Origin: Phaeobacter inhibens DSM 16374
GTDB lineage: Bacteria; Pseudomonadota; Alphaproteobacteria; Rhodobacterales; Rhodobacteraceae
Reading direction: 5' to 3'
DNA: 64,000 bases
Assembly: GCF_000473105.1 (NCBI RefSeq)
Contig: NZ_KI421498.1
Span: forward strand, 62,001-126,000
Shown: positions 36,851-45,622 of the stretch, piece after piece
Position numbering within the stretch: position 1 is the stretch's first letter
Layout of the letters: each line of letters begins with the position of its first letter
Translations under genes and position numbers: made by a program
Notes under the pieces: generated by a model
What the model saw: the letters and a program-made list of their open reading frames with translations, nothing else
Told to the model about the DNA's origin: nothing
Databases searched by the model: none

Positions 36851-38557
36851 TTATGACGAAACCTGTTCTCGGAGGATGGACGCAGTAAGCGAGCACATCA
36901 GGTAGATACCGGAAAAGATCAGGAATGCCAAAATCGTATTTTCAAATCGGCGGGGATAGGACGCTTCCTCACTTGGAACGGGTTCCACCGCTGTCGTCAG
37001 ATAGCGCACCTGGCGGTTTGCCTCCATGCGGGTCTGCTCCACTTGTTGCAGCGCCGATTGCAGCATCATATCGCGCGTCGCCAGATCGGCCTGCGCCATC
37101 TGGATCTGCACCGTCAGGCTGGCAAGCGAGTTTTCGCCGGCCGAGGCGTCGATCATGCGATCGTTCAACCGCTGAATGAGGCTGTTCAGTCGCGCGATGT
37201 CGGCGCGCGCGCCATCCACCTTGGCCTGATTGGGGCGGGCATTGTCCAGCAGGGCGGCCAGTTCCAGCTCCTTTTCCTGACGCTGCAGCTCAAAGGTGCT
37301 GATCTGCGAGCGTAACGACATGATCACGCCTTCTGGATCAAGCACGGTGCCGCGTTGTTGCAACCGCACCAACCGTTCCTGCGCATTGCGACGTTTGTCC
37401 TCGGCCATCTCCAGCGCGGTTTCGGCATCGCCCACCTGATCGGAGCGTTTCTGCACCGACAACTGGTTCACCTTTTCCTGCGCATAGCTGATCAGCTTTT
37501 GTGAAAACTCGGCCGAGACCTGCGGGTCGGCGGCGGTGACCTCCATGCGGACAACGCCCTCCGTCGGATCATATCCAATCTTCACGTTGCGCGAATAGGT
37601 CTTGTAGGCTTCCTCATTGGTGGGGTTGTCTTCCAGCCGCTGGATCGGGTCGATCCACTCCTGCGTGAAATGGGATTTGAACCCGACCTCCCGGTCCAGC
37701 CGCAGCATCGCCTCCTTCGATTGCAGGTAACTCTGCACCGCGATCGAATCCTGACTGGTGGCAAACTGCGTGCCACTCAACAACCCGCCGAGGCCACCGC
37801 CACTGCCGGCGCTGTCGGCCTTGAGCACCAGAAATTCTGATTTCGCGGCATACATCGGCGTCGCAACACCATAGAAATAGTAGCCCGTAAGCGCAGTTGG
37901 CAGCATCACGAAAAACGCCAACCTCGCACCGAGCAGTAAGAGCTTTCGACGGCGGCGACGGGCGATATCGCGTTGAATTTGCTGAATTTCGCGGTTGCGT
38001 CGCTCTGTCGGGCTCAGCTCTGTTGCGGGCAGTGACACCTTGTCGGACGGCACTGTCTGCGGCAGTTGCACACTGCCCGGCGCCTGCGGGGCGCCAGCGG
38101 GGTGGGCCGTGTTGGGCTGTACCACCAGCTCCAGCATATTGGCGCGCTGAAACGGGTCGATCCCCTTCAGCCGCAACTGGCGCACGGCGTCAAAATCGGA
38201 GGTGGCGGGCAGATTGTTTTTCTGCGCGATCCGGCGGGCCAGCCGCAGCTGACGCCCGGTCAGCCCCTCCTTGCGGATCTCATCCAGATCAGTGGAGGGT
38301 TTACCGTTCTTGGCCTTTGATGGCTCCCTGATGGAAATGGCCTCATCGGCAGGCGACGTTCCGGCGCCGCCAGATGCCCCGGCACGTGTCGCTCCGGCAC
38401 CAGTCTTGCCTGCGGCTGCCGCCGATGCCACGGGCGGAGCAGCCTGGGGCGCGTCAACAGCGCTTGGCGGTGGCACCGGACGTGCGGCAGCGGGCTGTGC
38501 TGCGGCGCCACCACTGCGGCGGACCCGGAATTTCTTAGCCTTGGGTTTGGTAGTCAT
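36851..38557 (-). CDS. KpsE/BexC/CtrB-like capsule export protein, long N-tail
   Basis: 568-residue inner-membrane polysaccharide copolymerase (PCP-3 type) that works with the KpsMT transporter. It has TM helices near residues 205-230 and 540-560 enclosing a periplasmic coiled-coil domain (~230-535) with VVRMEVTAADPQVSAEFSQKL and QRLVRLQQRGTVLDPEGVI. E. coli KpsE has ~382 residues; here the N-terminal ~200 residues are an extra cytoplasmic tail, Ala/Pro-rich at 1-80 then a basic domain (LTGRQLRLARRIAQKNNLPA). ATG 38557 overlaps kpsT by 23 bases; kdsA starts four bases after its stop. Confidence 0.88.
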   Translation of the reverse strand: MTTKPKAKKFRVRRSGGAAAQPAAARPVPPPSAVDAPQAAPPVASAAAAGKTGAGATRAGASGGAGTSPADEAISIREPSKAKNGKPSTDLDEIRKEGLTGRQLRLARRIAQKNNLPATSDFDAVRQLRLKGIDPFQRANMLELVVQPNTAHPAGAPQAPGSVQLPQTVPSDKVSLPATELSPTERRNREIQQIQRDIARRRRRKLLLLGARLAFFVMLPTALTGYYFYGVATPMYAAKSEFLVLKADSAGSGGGLGGLLSGTQFATSQDSIAVQSYLQSKEAMLRLDREVGFKSHFTQEWIDPIQRLEDNPTNEEAYKTYSRNVKIGYDPTEGVVRMEVTAADPQVSAEFSQKLISYAQEKVNQLSVQKRSDQVGDAETALEMAEDKRRNAQERLVRLQQRGTVLDPEGVIMSLRSQISTFELQRQEKELELAALLDNARPNQAKVDGARADIARLNSLIQRLNDRMIDASAGENSLASLTVQIQMAQADLATRDMMLQSALQQVEQTRMEANRQVRYLTTAVEPVPSEEASYPRRFENTILAFLIFSGIYLMCSLTASILREQVSS

Positions 38558-39194
38558 AGAGCTGTTTCGCTTCTTCCAAGGTTTCAAACATATGCAACTG
38601 GCCATCCACCAGAACAGCCGCAGAACGGACAAATTTCTCCAGCGTCTTGGGCTGGTGCGACACCATAATGATGGTGGTGGTCTCAAGCCGTTCCTGCAGG
38701 ATTGACCCGGCTTTCTTGTTGAATTCCACATCGGTGGTGCTGGGCATCCCCTCGTCGATGAGGAAGATATCAAAATCCAGCGCCAGCATCAGCGCAAAAC
38801 TGAACCGTGCCCGCATACCGGAGGAATAGGTGCCGACGGGCTGGTCAAAATACTCTCCCAAGCCGCAGAGCCAGCGGCAATAGGCTTCGACATAATCGGG
38901 ATCCAGCCCGTAGAGATTGGCGATATAGCGGGCATTGGCCATCGCTGACAGGCGGTTGATCACCCCGCCCATGAACCCCAATGGAAACGAGATCCGGCAG
39001 CCGCGACGAATTTCGCCCTCATCGGGTTTTTCCAGCCCGGCCATCATGTTGATCAACGTGGTCTTGCCGGTGCCATTGGGGGCCAACACCCCCATCGATT
39101 TGCCGAGGTCAACGCGAAAGGACACCCGGTCAAGGATCACCTTGCGCTGGGTGCCGGTCCAGAAGGACTTGCTCACGTTTTCAAACTCAAGCAT
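38535..39194 (-). CDS. KpsT-like capsule export ATP-binding protein
   Basis: 219-residue ABC ATPase of the polysaccharide exporter group (KpsT/BexA/CtrD). It has Walker A APNGTGKTTL near residue 40, the family-typical short signature YSSGMRARFSFA, Walker B FLIDEGMPSTTD and switch His in MVSHQ. It powers export of the assembled polysaccharide across the inner membrane with a KpsM permease, but no kpsM lies in the window, either in this operon or immediately upstream. It is the first gene of the kpsT-kpsE-kdsA operon. Confidence 0.9.
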   Translation of the reverse strand: MLEFENVSKSFWTGTQRKVILDRVSFRVDLGKSMGVLAPNGTGKTTLINMMAGLEKPDEGEIRRGCRISFPLGFMGGVINRLSAMANARYIANLYGLDPDYVEAYCRWLCGLGEYFDQPVGTYSSGMRARFSFALMLALDFDIFLIDEGMPSTTDVEFNKKAGSILQERLETTTIIMVSHQPKTLEKFVRSAAVLVDGQLHMFETLEEAKQLYDYQTQG

Positions 39195-39316
39195 CGCGTG
39201 TTCCGGTGCTGCTCTCGACCCCGTTCAGGAGCCTCTGGTCCTCATGATGCGCCAGGCGGATCCCGGCGGCCTTATGTCTGCACTAACAGATTTGTGTTAA
39301 CGATGTAGGCTGCTAT

Positions 39317-39336
39317 TTGGACCATATTATGTCCAA
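39317..39336. promoter_or_regulatory. Operator-like inverted repeat upstream of kpsT
   Basis: TTGGAC (39317-39322) and GTCCAA (39331-39336) flank an 8-base AT-rich centre, in the AT-rich noncoding stretch between the leftward capsule operon and the rightward uracil-DNA glycosylase gene. Its size and symmetry fit a dimeric regulator site. No cognate regulator is evident in the window. Confidence 0.45.
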
Positions 39337-39485
39337 TTGGTATGGGATTTATCAACGTTCCGTTAACCAGATGACGCGGCTTTGATCAAATGGCGGTGTC
39401 CTCGCAGGCTGCACGGCAGGCGGACTGGCGGGCGAACGGGCAGGGTGCCATGATGCTGCGGGCGGGCAGATAGCAGGGGGCAGGG

Positions 39486-40079
39486 ATGACCACAACCGAG
39501 GATCTGAGGCAGGAGATTCGCGCGTGCCGCCTCTGTGCGGGGCGGTTTGCCGCAACCGTGACCCGGCACAGCCCGCGCCCTGTTGTCTGGTTCGACAGCG
39601 CGGCGCGTATTCTGATCGCCGGTCAGGCGCCGGGCGCGCGGGTCCACGACAGCGGTCGTCCTTTCACCGATCCTTCCGGGGATCGCCTGCGTGAGTGGCT
39701 GGGCCTGAGTGAGGCGCAATTCTACGACCAGTCGCTGGTGGCGATCGTGCCCATGGCGTTTTGTTTTCCCGGGTATTCCGCGAAAAAGGCAGATCTGCCA
39801 CCGCCTGCGATCTGCCGCACCACCTGGCATGACCGGGTGATGGACACCTTGCCCAATATCGGCCTGCGCGTGCTGGTCGGCGGCTATGCCCACAGCTATC
39901 ATCTGGGCGGCAAACAGTCGGTGCAGGCGCGGGTTGAAGGCTGGCGGGACCACGCGCCGCAGGAGTTTCCCTTGCCTCATCCGTCCTGGCGCAATACCGC
40001 ATGGCTGAAACGTAATCCCTGGTTCGAGACCGATCTGCTGCCGGTCCTGCGCGCCCGGGTTCAGGAGCTGATAACATGA
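39486..40079 (+). CDS. Uracil-DNA glycosylase family protein, Fe-S type
   Basis: 197-residue member of the UDG superfamily, likely removing uracil or related lesions from DNA. Motif 1 is GQAPGARVHDSGRPFTD and motif 2 HPSWRNTAW. Four cysteines are arranged as in 4Fe-4S UDGs (family 4/5): Cys14 and Cys17 (CRLC), Cys93 (AFCFPG) and Cys110 (AICRTT), so an iron-sulfur cluster is probable. It starts at ATG 39486 and overlaps the SseB-like gene by four bases (ATGA). Substrate is inferred from family; some members act on hypoxanthine or mismatches. Confidence 0.88.
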   Translation: MTTTEDLRQEIRACRLCAGRFAATVTRHSPRPVVWFDSAARILIAGQAPGARVHDSGRPFTDPSGDRLREWLGLSEAQFYDQSLVAIVPMAFCFPGYSAKKADLPPPAICRTTWHDRVMDTLPNIGLRVLVGGYAHSYHLGGKQSVQARVEGWRDHAPQEFPLPHPSWRNTAWLKRNPWFETDLLPVLRARVQELIT

Positions 40080-40873
40080 CCGACGCCACCCCTCTGGATC
40101 ACAGCCACGCCGCAATGCTGGCAGCGCCTCAGGACGACGCGGCCCGCCTGCGGTTCTATGAGCGGCTGGCGGATAGTGAGTTATTCCTGCTGCTGACCAA
40201 AGAGCCCGAGGGCGACACCATTGCGCCCGAGTTGTTTGAGACCGCAGATGGCACCTTTGCGCTGGTTTTTGATCGCGAGGACCGGCTGGCAGAATTCGCC
40301 GGGCGCATCGTTCCTTATGCGGCTCTGTCGGGTCGGGTCGTGGTGCAGATGCTGGCGGGGCAGGGGGCAGGGGCCACGATTGGCCTTGGCGTTAACCTTG
40401 ATGTGGCGCCGTCTGCGATCCTGATCCCGGCGGAGGCCGTAGCCTGGTTGCATGACACTCTGGGCCAGACCCCGGCCGAGGTTGATGCTGAGATTGAGGC
40501 GATCACCGCCCCCAAGGGCCTGCCGGAGATGTTGATTACTGCGCTGGACACCAAGCTGGCCACTGCGGTGGGTCTTGCACAGTCCGCCTATCTTGTCGGT
40601 CTGCACTACCGTGGCGGCGGGCAGGGCCATCTGCTGGGCTTCGTTGACGCAAAGGAGGCCGCGCAATCCGCACTGGCCAAGGCGGTGGGAGAGGCGCTGA
40701 CTTTCTCCGGGGTTGAGGCGGGCGCGCTGGATGTCGGCTTCTTTGCCAGCAGCGATGCCATGGCGGCGCGACTGGCGCAGGCCGGGCTGCGGTTCGATCT
40801 GCCGCAACCGGCAGCCCCGTCCGTGCCCTCCGCCCCCGGACGTGATCCTGAAAACCCGCCCCGGCTCAGCTAA
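40076..40873 (+). CDS. SseB family protein
   Basis: 265-residue protein with an SseB N-terminal domain (ERLADSELFLLLTKEP, then APELFETADGTFALVFDRED, then AYAALSGRVVVQML-like segment) and a C-terminal domain of the alphaproteobacterial type ending in a Pro-rich tail (PSVPSAPGRDPENPP). The role of SseB proteins outside enterobacterial type III secretion is unclear. It is coupled to the UDG gene by an ATGA overlap. Some paralogs are described as enhanced-serine-sensitivity proteins; no function is claimed here. Confidence 0.82.
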   Translation: MTDATPLDHSHAAMLAAPQDDAARLRFYERLADSELFLLLTKEPEGDTIAPELFETADGTFALVFDREDRLAEFAGRIVPYAALSGRVVVQMLAGQGAGATIGLGVNLDVAPSAILIPAEAVAWLHDTLGQTPAEVDAEIEAITAPKGLPEMLITALDTKLATAVGLAQSAYLVGLHYRGGGQGHLLGFVDAKEAAQSALAKAVGEALTFSGVEAGALDVGFFASSDAMAARLAQAGLRFDLPQPAAPSVPSAPGRDPENPPRLS

Positions 40874-40981
40874 GGCGGCAGGTCTGCGGGTCTCAAACAG
40901 AAACATCGCGGCCCGGTTAGGCGCCGCGATGTCCAGTGTCTTCAGCAGTGGTGGCAGGCGGGGCCGGCCCCCGCCCGACGA

Positions 40982-41863
40982 TCAGCTGTCGGCTTCTGCC
41001 GGTTCCAGCTTGTCCTGCGTCTTGGTGTCGAAATCCGACGCATAATGGCGTTCGCGCAGCTGGGTGTGCAGCTCGCCAAAGGCCCGATTGACCATCCGCC
41101 CGCGCGATACCGCCGGACGCGCGTCGATCTCCTTGGCCCAACGCAGCACATGGGTGTAGCTTTCCACATCCAGGAATTCTGCCGCCTCATAAAGACGACC
41201 CAGCACCAGTTGTCCATACCAGGCCCAGATCGCCATATCGGCGATGGAGTAGTCATCTCCAGCGATATAGCGGTTGTCGGCCAGTTGCCGGTCCAGCACA
41301 TCCAACTGGCGTTTGGCCTCCATCGAGAAGCGATTGATCGGATATTCGTATTTCTCCGGCGCATAGGCATAGAAATGGCCAAAACCGCCGCCCAGATACG
41401 GCGCGCTGCCCATCTGCCAGAACAGCCAGTTCATCACCTCGGCGCGGGCGGCTCCCTCCTTGGGCAGGAAGGCGTCGAATTTTTCCGCCAGATGCATCAG
41501 GATTGAGCCGGATTCAAACACCCGCACCGGTGCATCGCCGCTGCGGTCCATCAGCGCCGGGATCTTGGAGTTGGGATTGACCTCGACGAAACCGGATCCG
41601 AACTGATCCCCCTCACCGATATTGATTAGCCAGGCGTCATATTCGGCGCCACTGTGGCCGGCGGCCAGCAGCTCCTCCAGCATCACCGTGACCTTCACCC
41701 CGTTGGGTGTGGCCAGCGAATAGAGCTGATAGGGATGTTCCCCCACCGGCAGCTCTTTGTCATGGGTGGCCCCGGCAATAGGGCGGTTGATCGAGGCAAA
41801 GCGGCCACCGCTTTCCTGCTCCCAGGTCCAGACTTTTGGCGGGGTGTAAGTTGTGTCACTCAT
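40982..41863 (-). CDS. yghU: YghU-type glutathione S-transferase
   Basis: 293-residue GST of the Nu class (YghU/YfcG), a disulfide-bond oxidoreductase that reduces organic disulfides and peroxides with glutathione. It has an N-terminal extension (residues ~1-40), the thioredoxin-like domain with LYSLATPNGVKVTVMLEEL, NPNSKIPAL and ESGSILMHLAEKF, then the helical C-domain. ATG 41863 is chosen (AAGG seven bases upstream); the upstream frame has no family similarity. Monocistronic. Confidence 0.9.
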   Translation of the reverse strand: MSDTTYTPPKVWTWEQESGGRFASINRPIAGATHDKELPVGEHPYQLYSLATPNGVKVTVMLEELLAAGHSGAEYDAWLINIGEGDQFGSGFVEVNPNSKIPALMDRSGDAPVRVFESGSILMHLAEKFDAFLPKEGAARAEVMNWLFWQMGSAPYLGGGFGHFYAYAPEKYEYPINRFSMEAKRQLDVLDRQLADNRYIAGDDYSIADMAIWAWYGQLVLGRLYEAAEFLDVESYTHVLRWAKEIDARPAVSRGRMVNRAFGELHTQLRERHYASDFDTKTQDKLEPAEADS

Positions 41864-42256
41864 CTGTTGGCCTTGTTTTGAAACGGTTTTTGAATGTGTC
41901 AGGCGGTCATGTTGCGCCGCTCCGATGCAGGGGGCGACGCGGCATTGTGCAAAACATAAGCAGGCCGCGCAAAATTCCAATGACTGGAAGGTCTGCGGCC
42001 TACACTTTTTGTTGACCACCCCCCGGGCAGAGTAGGCGGCGTTGATGTCATGATGCCACGGCAAATATTCCCATCCAGAGCCAGCCTGTAACAAAACATG
42101 CGCCTCTGATCACAGCGGCTCCGTATCGGACACAGGGACGTGAGCCCCCCTTCGCATCGCGGCGGATCTGAATATTGTCTAGCCAGCCCGGCTGTTATGG
42201 TCGGCGTCCAGTTTTGCCTGGGGGTCCTTCGACCCATGCCCTTGAAAGGATAGTCT
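41864..42256. other. Intergenic region, no gene seen
   Basis: About 390 bases between the divergent GST and YHS genes. It contains several moderately AT-rich stretches and presumably both promoters, but I see no recognisable boxes, repeats or RNA gene. Confidence 0.45.
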
Positions 42257-42775
42257 ATGAAACGCGTTCTCTTTGCCGCCCTTGCCGCTGCCTCTTTTGG
42301 TCTGCCTGCGTTTGCCGGGGATCAATATATCGACAGCACCGGCTTTGCGGTCTCCGGCTATGACGTGGTGGCCTACCGCGATCTGGCGCAGAACCCCGTT
42401 GGCAGCGCCCAACCCGCAGCGGTACCGGGCAATGCGGCCTACACGGCTGATCATAACGGCGCCACCTTCGCCTTCTCCAGCGCAGAGAACCGCGACAAGT
42501 TTGCCGCCAACCCTGACTATTACGCGCCGCAATATGACGGCCACTGCGCCTATGGCGTCTCCAAGGGCGGCAAGGTTCCGGGCAATCCAAACCTGTGGCG
42601 CATCGTGGATGACAAGCTGTATCTCAACATCACCAAAAACGTTGTTGGCTTCTGGGAAGAGGATATTCCCGGCAATATCAACCTCGCTCAGGGCAACTGG
42701 CCCGAAATTGAACCGGCGGACGCCTCCAAGAATGTGATCCCGAACTTCACGTCCTCTGCCCCGGAACAGGGTTGA
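42257..42775 (+). CDS. Secreted YHS domain protein
   Basis: 172-residue exported protein with a Sec signal peptide (residues 1-20, ending AFA-G) and a YHS-type domain. Family segments are YIDSTGFAVSGYDVVAYRDL, FAFSSAENRDKFAANPDYYAPQYDGHCAYGVSKG, and a C-terminal WEEDIPGNINLAQGNWP. YHS domains may bind metal or haem-like groups; there is one Cys (HCAYG). Roseobacters often encode a protein of this length with redox-associated neighbours; here it is followed by a terminator and stands alone. Function unknown. Confidence 0.87.
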   Translation: MKRVLFAALAAASFGLPAFAGDQYIDSTGFAVSGYDVVAYRDLAQNPVGSAQPAAVPGNAAYTADHNGATFAFSSAENRDKFAANPDYYAPQYDGHCAYGVSKGGKVPGNPNLWRIVDDKLYLNITKNVVGFWEEDIPGNINLAQGNWPEIEPADASKNVIPNFTSSAPEQG

Positions 42776-42849
42776 TCCTTGCGATCCGTTAAGGAGAGGG
42801 CAGGGTTTGCGCCCTGCACCCTCCCCAAACGGCAGCGCCTAAAGAAAAC

Positions 42850-42881
42850 AGCGCCCCGGAGCAATCCGAGGCGCTTTTTTA
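42850..42881 (+). terminator. Rho-independent terminator after the YHS gene
   Basis: Stem AGCGCC (42850-42855) with GGCGCT (42870-42875) extended by an inner CGGA/TCCG stem closing a GCAA tetraloop; then six Ts. Confidence 0.85.
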
Positions 42882-42950
42882 TGTATTCTGATTTCCAGCG
42901 GCTCATGGCCTCAGGGCAGTCGCCTGGGCAGCCCGGCGACAGCCCGCAGT

Positions 42951-43559
42951 TTACCGTTTACGGTCGCGGCGTGCGCTCATCGGCTGGAACGCCACGCCGA
43001 CATGGGCTTCGCAATAGGGTTTGCCCTGCTGAACAGGCAGGCCGCAGAACCAGAAATCCTCGGTCGCGGGATCACCCACGGGCCATTTGCACGTCCGCTC
43101 GGTCAGTTCCATCAGGCCCAGCTTCTTGGCTTTCTTCTCGATCTCGTTGACCTTGGCCAGCGCTTCAGGGCTGATTTCATTGGCCGAGGGCTGCGGCGGC
43201 AGCGGCTGGCCGGCCGGAATGATCTGGCGGCGTGCTGGCGTGGCCGGGCGACCTTCGGCAGAGGCCGCAGGCTCAGGCGTCACCGGGCGGGCCGGTTCGG
43301 TCTTGGGCTGCGGCTTGGGCTTGGCCGGTGCGGCCGCAGCTGCGGCGGGCGCCGGTTTTGGTGCCGCGGCGGGTTTTTCCTTGGGCTCGGCGGCGGGTTT
43401 GGCCGTACCGCTGTTGCGGTTGGACAGTCCCAGGCGATGCACCTTGCCAATCACGGCGTTGCGGGTCACGCCGCCCAGTTCCTTGGCGATCTGGCTTGCA
43501 GATTGCCCTTCGCCCCACATTTTCTTGAGCAGTTCGACGCGCTCGTCTGTCCAGGACAT
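42951..43559 (-). CDS. gcrA: GcrA family cell-cycle regulator
   Basis: 202-residue GcrA, which binds sigma70 RNA polymerase and methylated GANTC sites to time cell-cycle transcription with CtrA and CcrM in alphaproteobacteria. The N-terminal SWTDERVELLKKMWGEGQSA, then SQIAKELGGVTRNAVIGKVHRLGLS is a near-signature match. A long Ala/Pro-rich linker (~55-120) follows, then the conserved C-terminal CKWPVGDPATEDFWFCGL with Cys residues and ending PYCEAHVGVAFQPM. ATG 43559 begins directly at the conserved N-terminus. Presence of GcrA supports an alphaproteobacterial, non-Rickettsia assignment. Confidence 0.95.
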   Translation of the reverse strand: MSWTDERVELLKKMWGEGQSASQIAKELGGVTRNAVIGKVHRLGLSNRNSGTAKPAAEPKEKPAAAPKPAPAAAAAAPAKPKPQPKTEPARPVTPEPAASAEGRPATPARRQIIPAGQPLPPQPSANEISPEALAKVNEIEKKAKKLGLMELTERTCKWPVGDPATEDFWFCGLPVQQGKPYCEAHVGVAFQPMSARRDRKR

Positions 43560-43874
43560 CTGTTGCCTTTCCAAGCTAAAAGCGGCCCCAGATCCTGCGG
43601 CCGCCATCGAATTCCGTATCAGGCCCCTATTCTAATCACTGCGTGCCGAGTTACAAGAGCGTCTTGCGCCTCGGGGTCTGCTCTCTTGGTCCTTATTGGC
43701 CCCTGCCAGCCTTTGGCAGAGGCGCTTTGGGGGCGAAAGCCGCTTGCCCCGGCAGGGTGGGCATGGTTTGACGCAGACGATCGACCGATGAGGAAGACCT
43801 GGGGCCGTCACCGATCGGCAAGCCCACAAGATTGGCCCGCAGATAGTCCCCGCAGATAAGCAAAGAGGCGCGAC
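43560..43874. other. Intergenic region, no gene seen
   Basis: About 315 bases between divergent gcrA and the ABC-2 permease gene. No ATPase gene or remnant that could pair with the permease is recognisable. Short leftward frames here have Cys/Arg-rich compositions unlike real proteins. Confidence 0.45.
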
Positions 43875-44711
43875 ATGGCACAGCACACCCCAGAGCAGAC
43901 AGCACCGGCGACACCGGCCATCGCCCTTGGAGAGCGGCGCTTCGGGCGGATGAACTGGCTGGGTCTGCGCACGCTGGCGCGGCGCGAAATCACCCGGTTT
44001 CTGGTGGTCTGGACCCAGACGCTGATGGCGCCGATGGTGACGGCCGCCCTGTTCCTGATGATCTTCAATATCGCCATTGGTCCGGGGCGGGGCGATGTCA
44101 TGGGCGTGCCCTTCATCGAATTTCTGGCCCCCGGTATCATGATGATGACGGTGATTCAGAATGCCTTTGCCAATACATCATCGTCGATTGTGATCACCAA
44201 GGTGCAGGGCAATATCGTCGATACGCTGATGCCACCCTTGTCGGGGTTTGAAATCCTGCTTGGCTATCTGGCCGGGGCGGTGGCGCGCGGTGTTTTTGTC
44301 GCGCTGGGCATTGGCACCGGGTTGATGCTGGTGCTGGGTGTGGTGCCGGAACATCCGCTGGTGGCCCTGCTGTTTGTGGTGCTTGGTGCGCTGTTTCTGG
44401 GCGGGCTGGGCATTGTCGCCGGTGTCTTTGCCGAAAAATTCGATCAGATGGCGGCGATCACCAATTTCATCGTGACCCCGCTCGCCTTTCTCTCGGGCAC
44501 ATTCTATTCAGTGGAAGCGCTGCCGCCGGTGCTGCGGCTGCTCTCACATCTCAACCCGGTCTTCTACCTGATCGACGGGGTGCGATTCGGGGTGATCGGC
44601 ACCTCCGACAGCTCCCCTCTGCTCGGACTGCTGGTCTGCAGCCTGTCCAGTGCGGCGATTGGCACATTGGCCTGGCTGATGCTGCGCAGCGGCTACCGGC
44701 TGAAGTCCTGA
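43875..44711 (+). CDS. ABC-2 type transporter permease, YadH-like
   Basis: 278-residue integral membrane protein of the ABC-2 permease superfamily. Six TM helices are expected, with an N-terminal basic tail, RFLVVWTQTLMAPMVTAALFLMIF as TM1, then GPGRGDVMGVPFIEFLAPGIMMMTVI, and the FLSGTFYSVEALPP signature before the last helices. This is closest in type to YadH. No ATP-binding partner (YadG-like) is adjacent, which is unusual. It overlaps the convergent DMT transporter gene by 19 bases. The substrate is unknown; members export drugs, lipids or polysaccharides. Confidence 0.9.
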   Translation: MAQHTPEQTAPATPAIALGERRFGRMNWLGLRTLARREITRFLVVWTQTLMAPMVTAALFLMIFNIAIGPGRGDVMGVPFIEFLAPGIMMMTVIQNAFANTSSSIVITKVQGNIVDTLMPPLSGFEILLGYLAGAVARGVFVALGIGTGLMLVLGVVPEHPLVALLFVVLGALFLGGLGIVAGVFAEKFDQMAAITNFIVTPLAFLSGTFYSVEALPPVLRLLSHLNPVFYLIDGVRFGVIGTSDSSPLLGLLVCSLSSAAIGTLAWLMLRSGYRLKS

Positions 44712-45622
44712 TCAGCCTGCGCGCCCGGATCTACATGTAGGGTCGGCACCCGCTGCCGCCCCTCGCGCCAGGCCAATAGCGCCGCGCCCGCCAGGATGAT
44801 CACCGCGCCCAGAACGGTGATCGCATCCGGCGCCTCGGCAAAGACGGCAAAATCATAGATCGCGGCAAAGATCAGCGTGGCATAGCTGAACGGCGCCACA
44901 AAAGAGGCATCCGCCCGCGCCATTCCATTGATGAAACAGCCCTGCGCACAGGCCATCATGGAGCCAAGCGCGACCATCAGCGCCCATTGCTCGGCTGTTG
45001 GTGGCTGCCAGACTGCCATCACCGCAACGCTGGCAATCACGGACCCCAGCAGATTGTTGAACCACAGGATCTGCAACGGCTTCTCCCGCCCGGCCAACCG
45101 TTTGATAAAAATCAGCTCCAGCCCCATCACCGCAGCCGCCGCCAGCGCCAGCAGGCTTGCGGGCTGAAAACTGGCCGGGGTTGGCCGCAGCAGGACCATC
45201 GCCCCCAGAAGCGCAATCACCGCCGCCGCCCAACGCCAGCGTCCGACCGTTTCCCCCAGCAGGGGGATCGCCAGCAGCATGCCAAAGACCGGGTTGAGAA
45301 AGGTGATCGCCGTAGCATCGGCCAGCGGGATATAGGCAACGGCGGCAAACATCAGCGTCACCCCCATCCAGCCAAAACTGGTGCGCCCCAGATGCAGCCC
45401 CCAATGCGGCGCGGTGAACCGGGGCCGCCGCACCGCAACCAGGGTGCTGATCGCCAGAAACGCAAACACGAACCGTCCGAAACTGATCTGCAGCGGATGC
45501 AGCGGCGCGCCCAGAGCATCCGTGCCAAGCGCTTTGGCCACCAGCGTGGTGCCTGCGATAAATACCGTGGCGAGCAGGATCAGCGCGGCGGCGAGGGCGG
45601 GGTGCTGACGGGTGATTATCAT
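44693..45622 (-). CDS. DMT family (EamA) transporter
   Basis: 309-residue inner-membrane transporter with ten predicted TM helices in two EamA repeats. Examples are LAAALILLATVFIAGTTLVA, GWMGVTLMFAAVAYIPLADA, TAITFLNPVFGMLLAIPLLGE and DAITVLGAVIILAGAALLAW. Typically exports amino acids or metabolites. ATG 45622 is chosen from the beginning of the first helix; no strong ribosome site is seen. Convergent and overlapping with the ABC-2 permease gene. The substrate is unknown. Confidence 0.88.
   Translation of the reverse strand: MIITRQHPALAAALILLATVFIAGTTLVAKALGTDALGAPLHPLQISFGRFVFAFLAISTLVAVRRPRFTAPHWGLHLGRTSFGWMGVTLMFAAVAYIPLADATAITFLNPVFGMLLAIPLLGETVGRWRWAAAVIALLGAMVLLRPTPASFQPASLLALAAAAVMGLELIFIKRLAGREKPLQILWFNNLLGSVIASVAVMAVWQPPTAEQWALMVALGSMMACAQGCFINGMARADASFVAPFSYATLIFAAIYDFAVFAEAPDAITVLGAVIILAGAALLAWREGRQRVPTLHVDPGAQADQDFSR

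Noticed and set aside
36851-38557. Possible frame fusion of two genes in the KpsE-like gene
   Set aside because: The frame is continuous, and the long tail is Ala/Pro-rich then basic without a second domain of known type, so I keep it as one gene with an extended N-terminus.
43632-43886. Leftward 84-codon frame between gcrA and the permease gene
   Set aside because: Cys/Arg/Pro-rich with no ribosome site; looks like noncoding GC-rich sequence.
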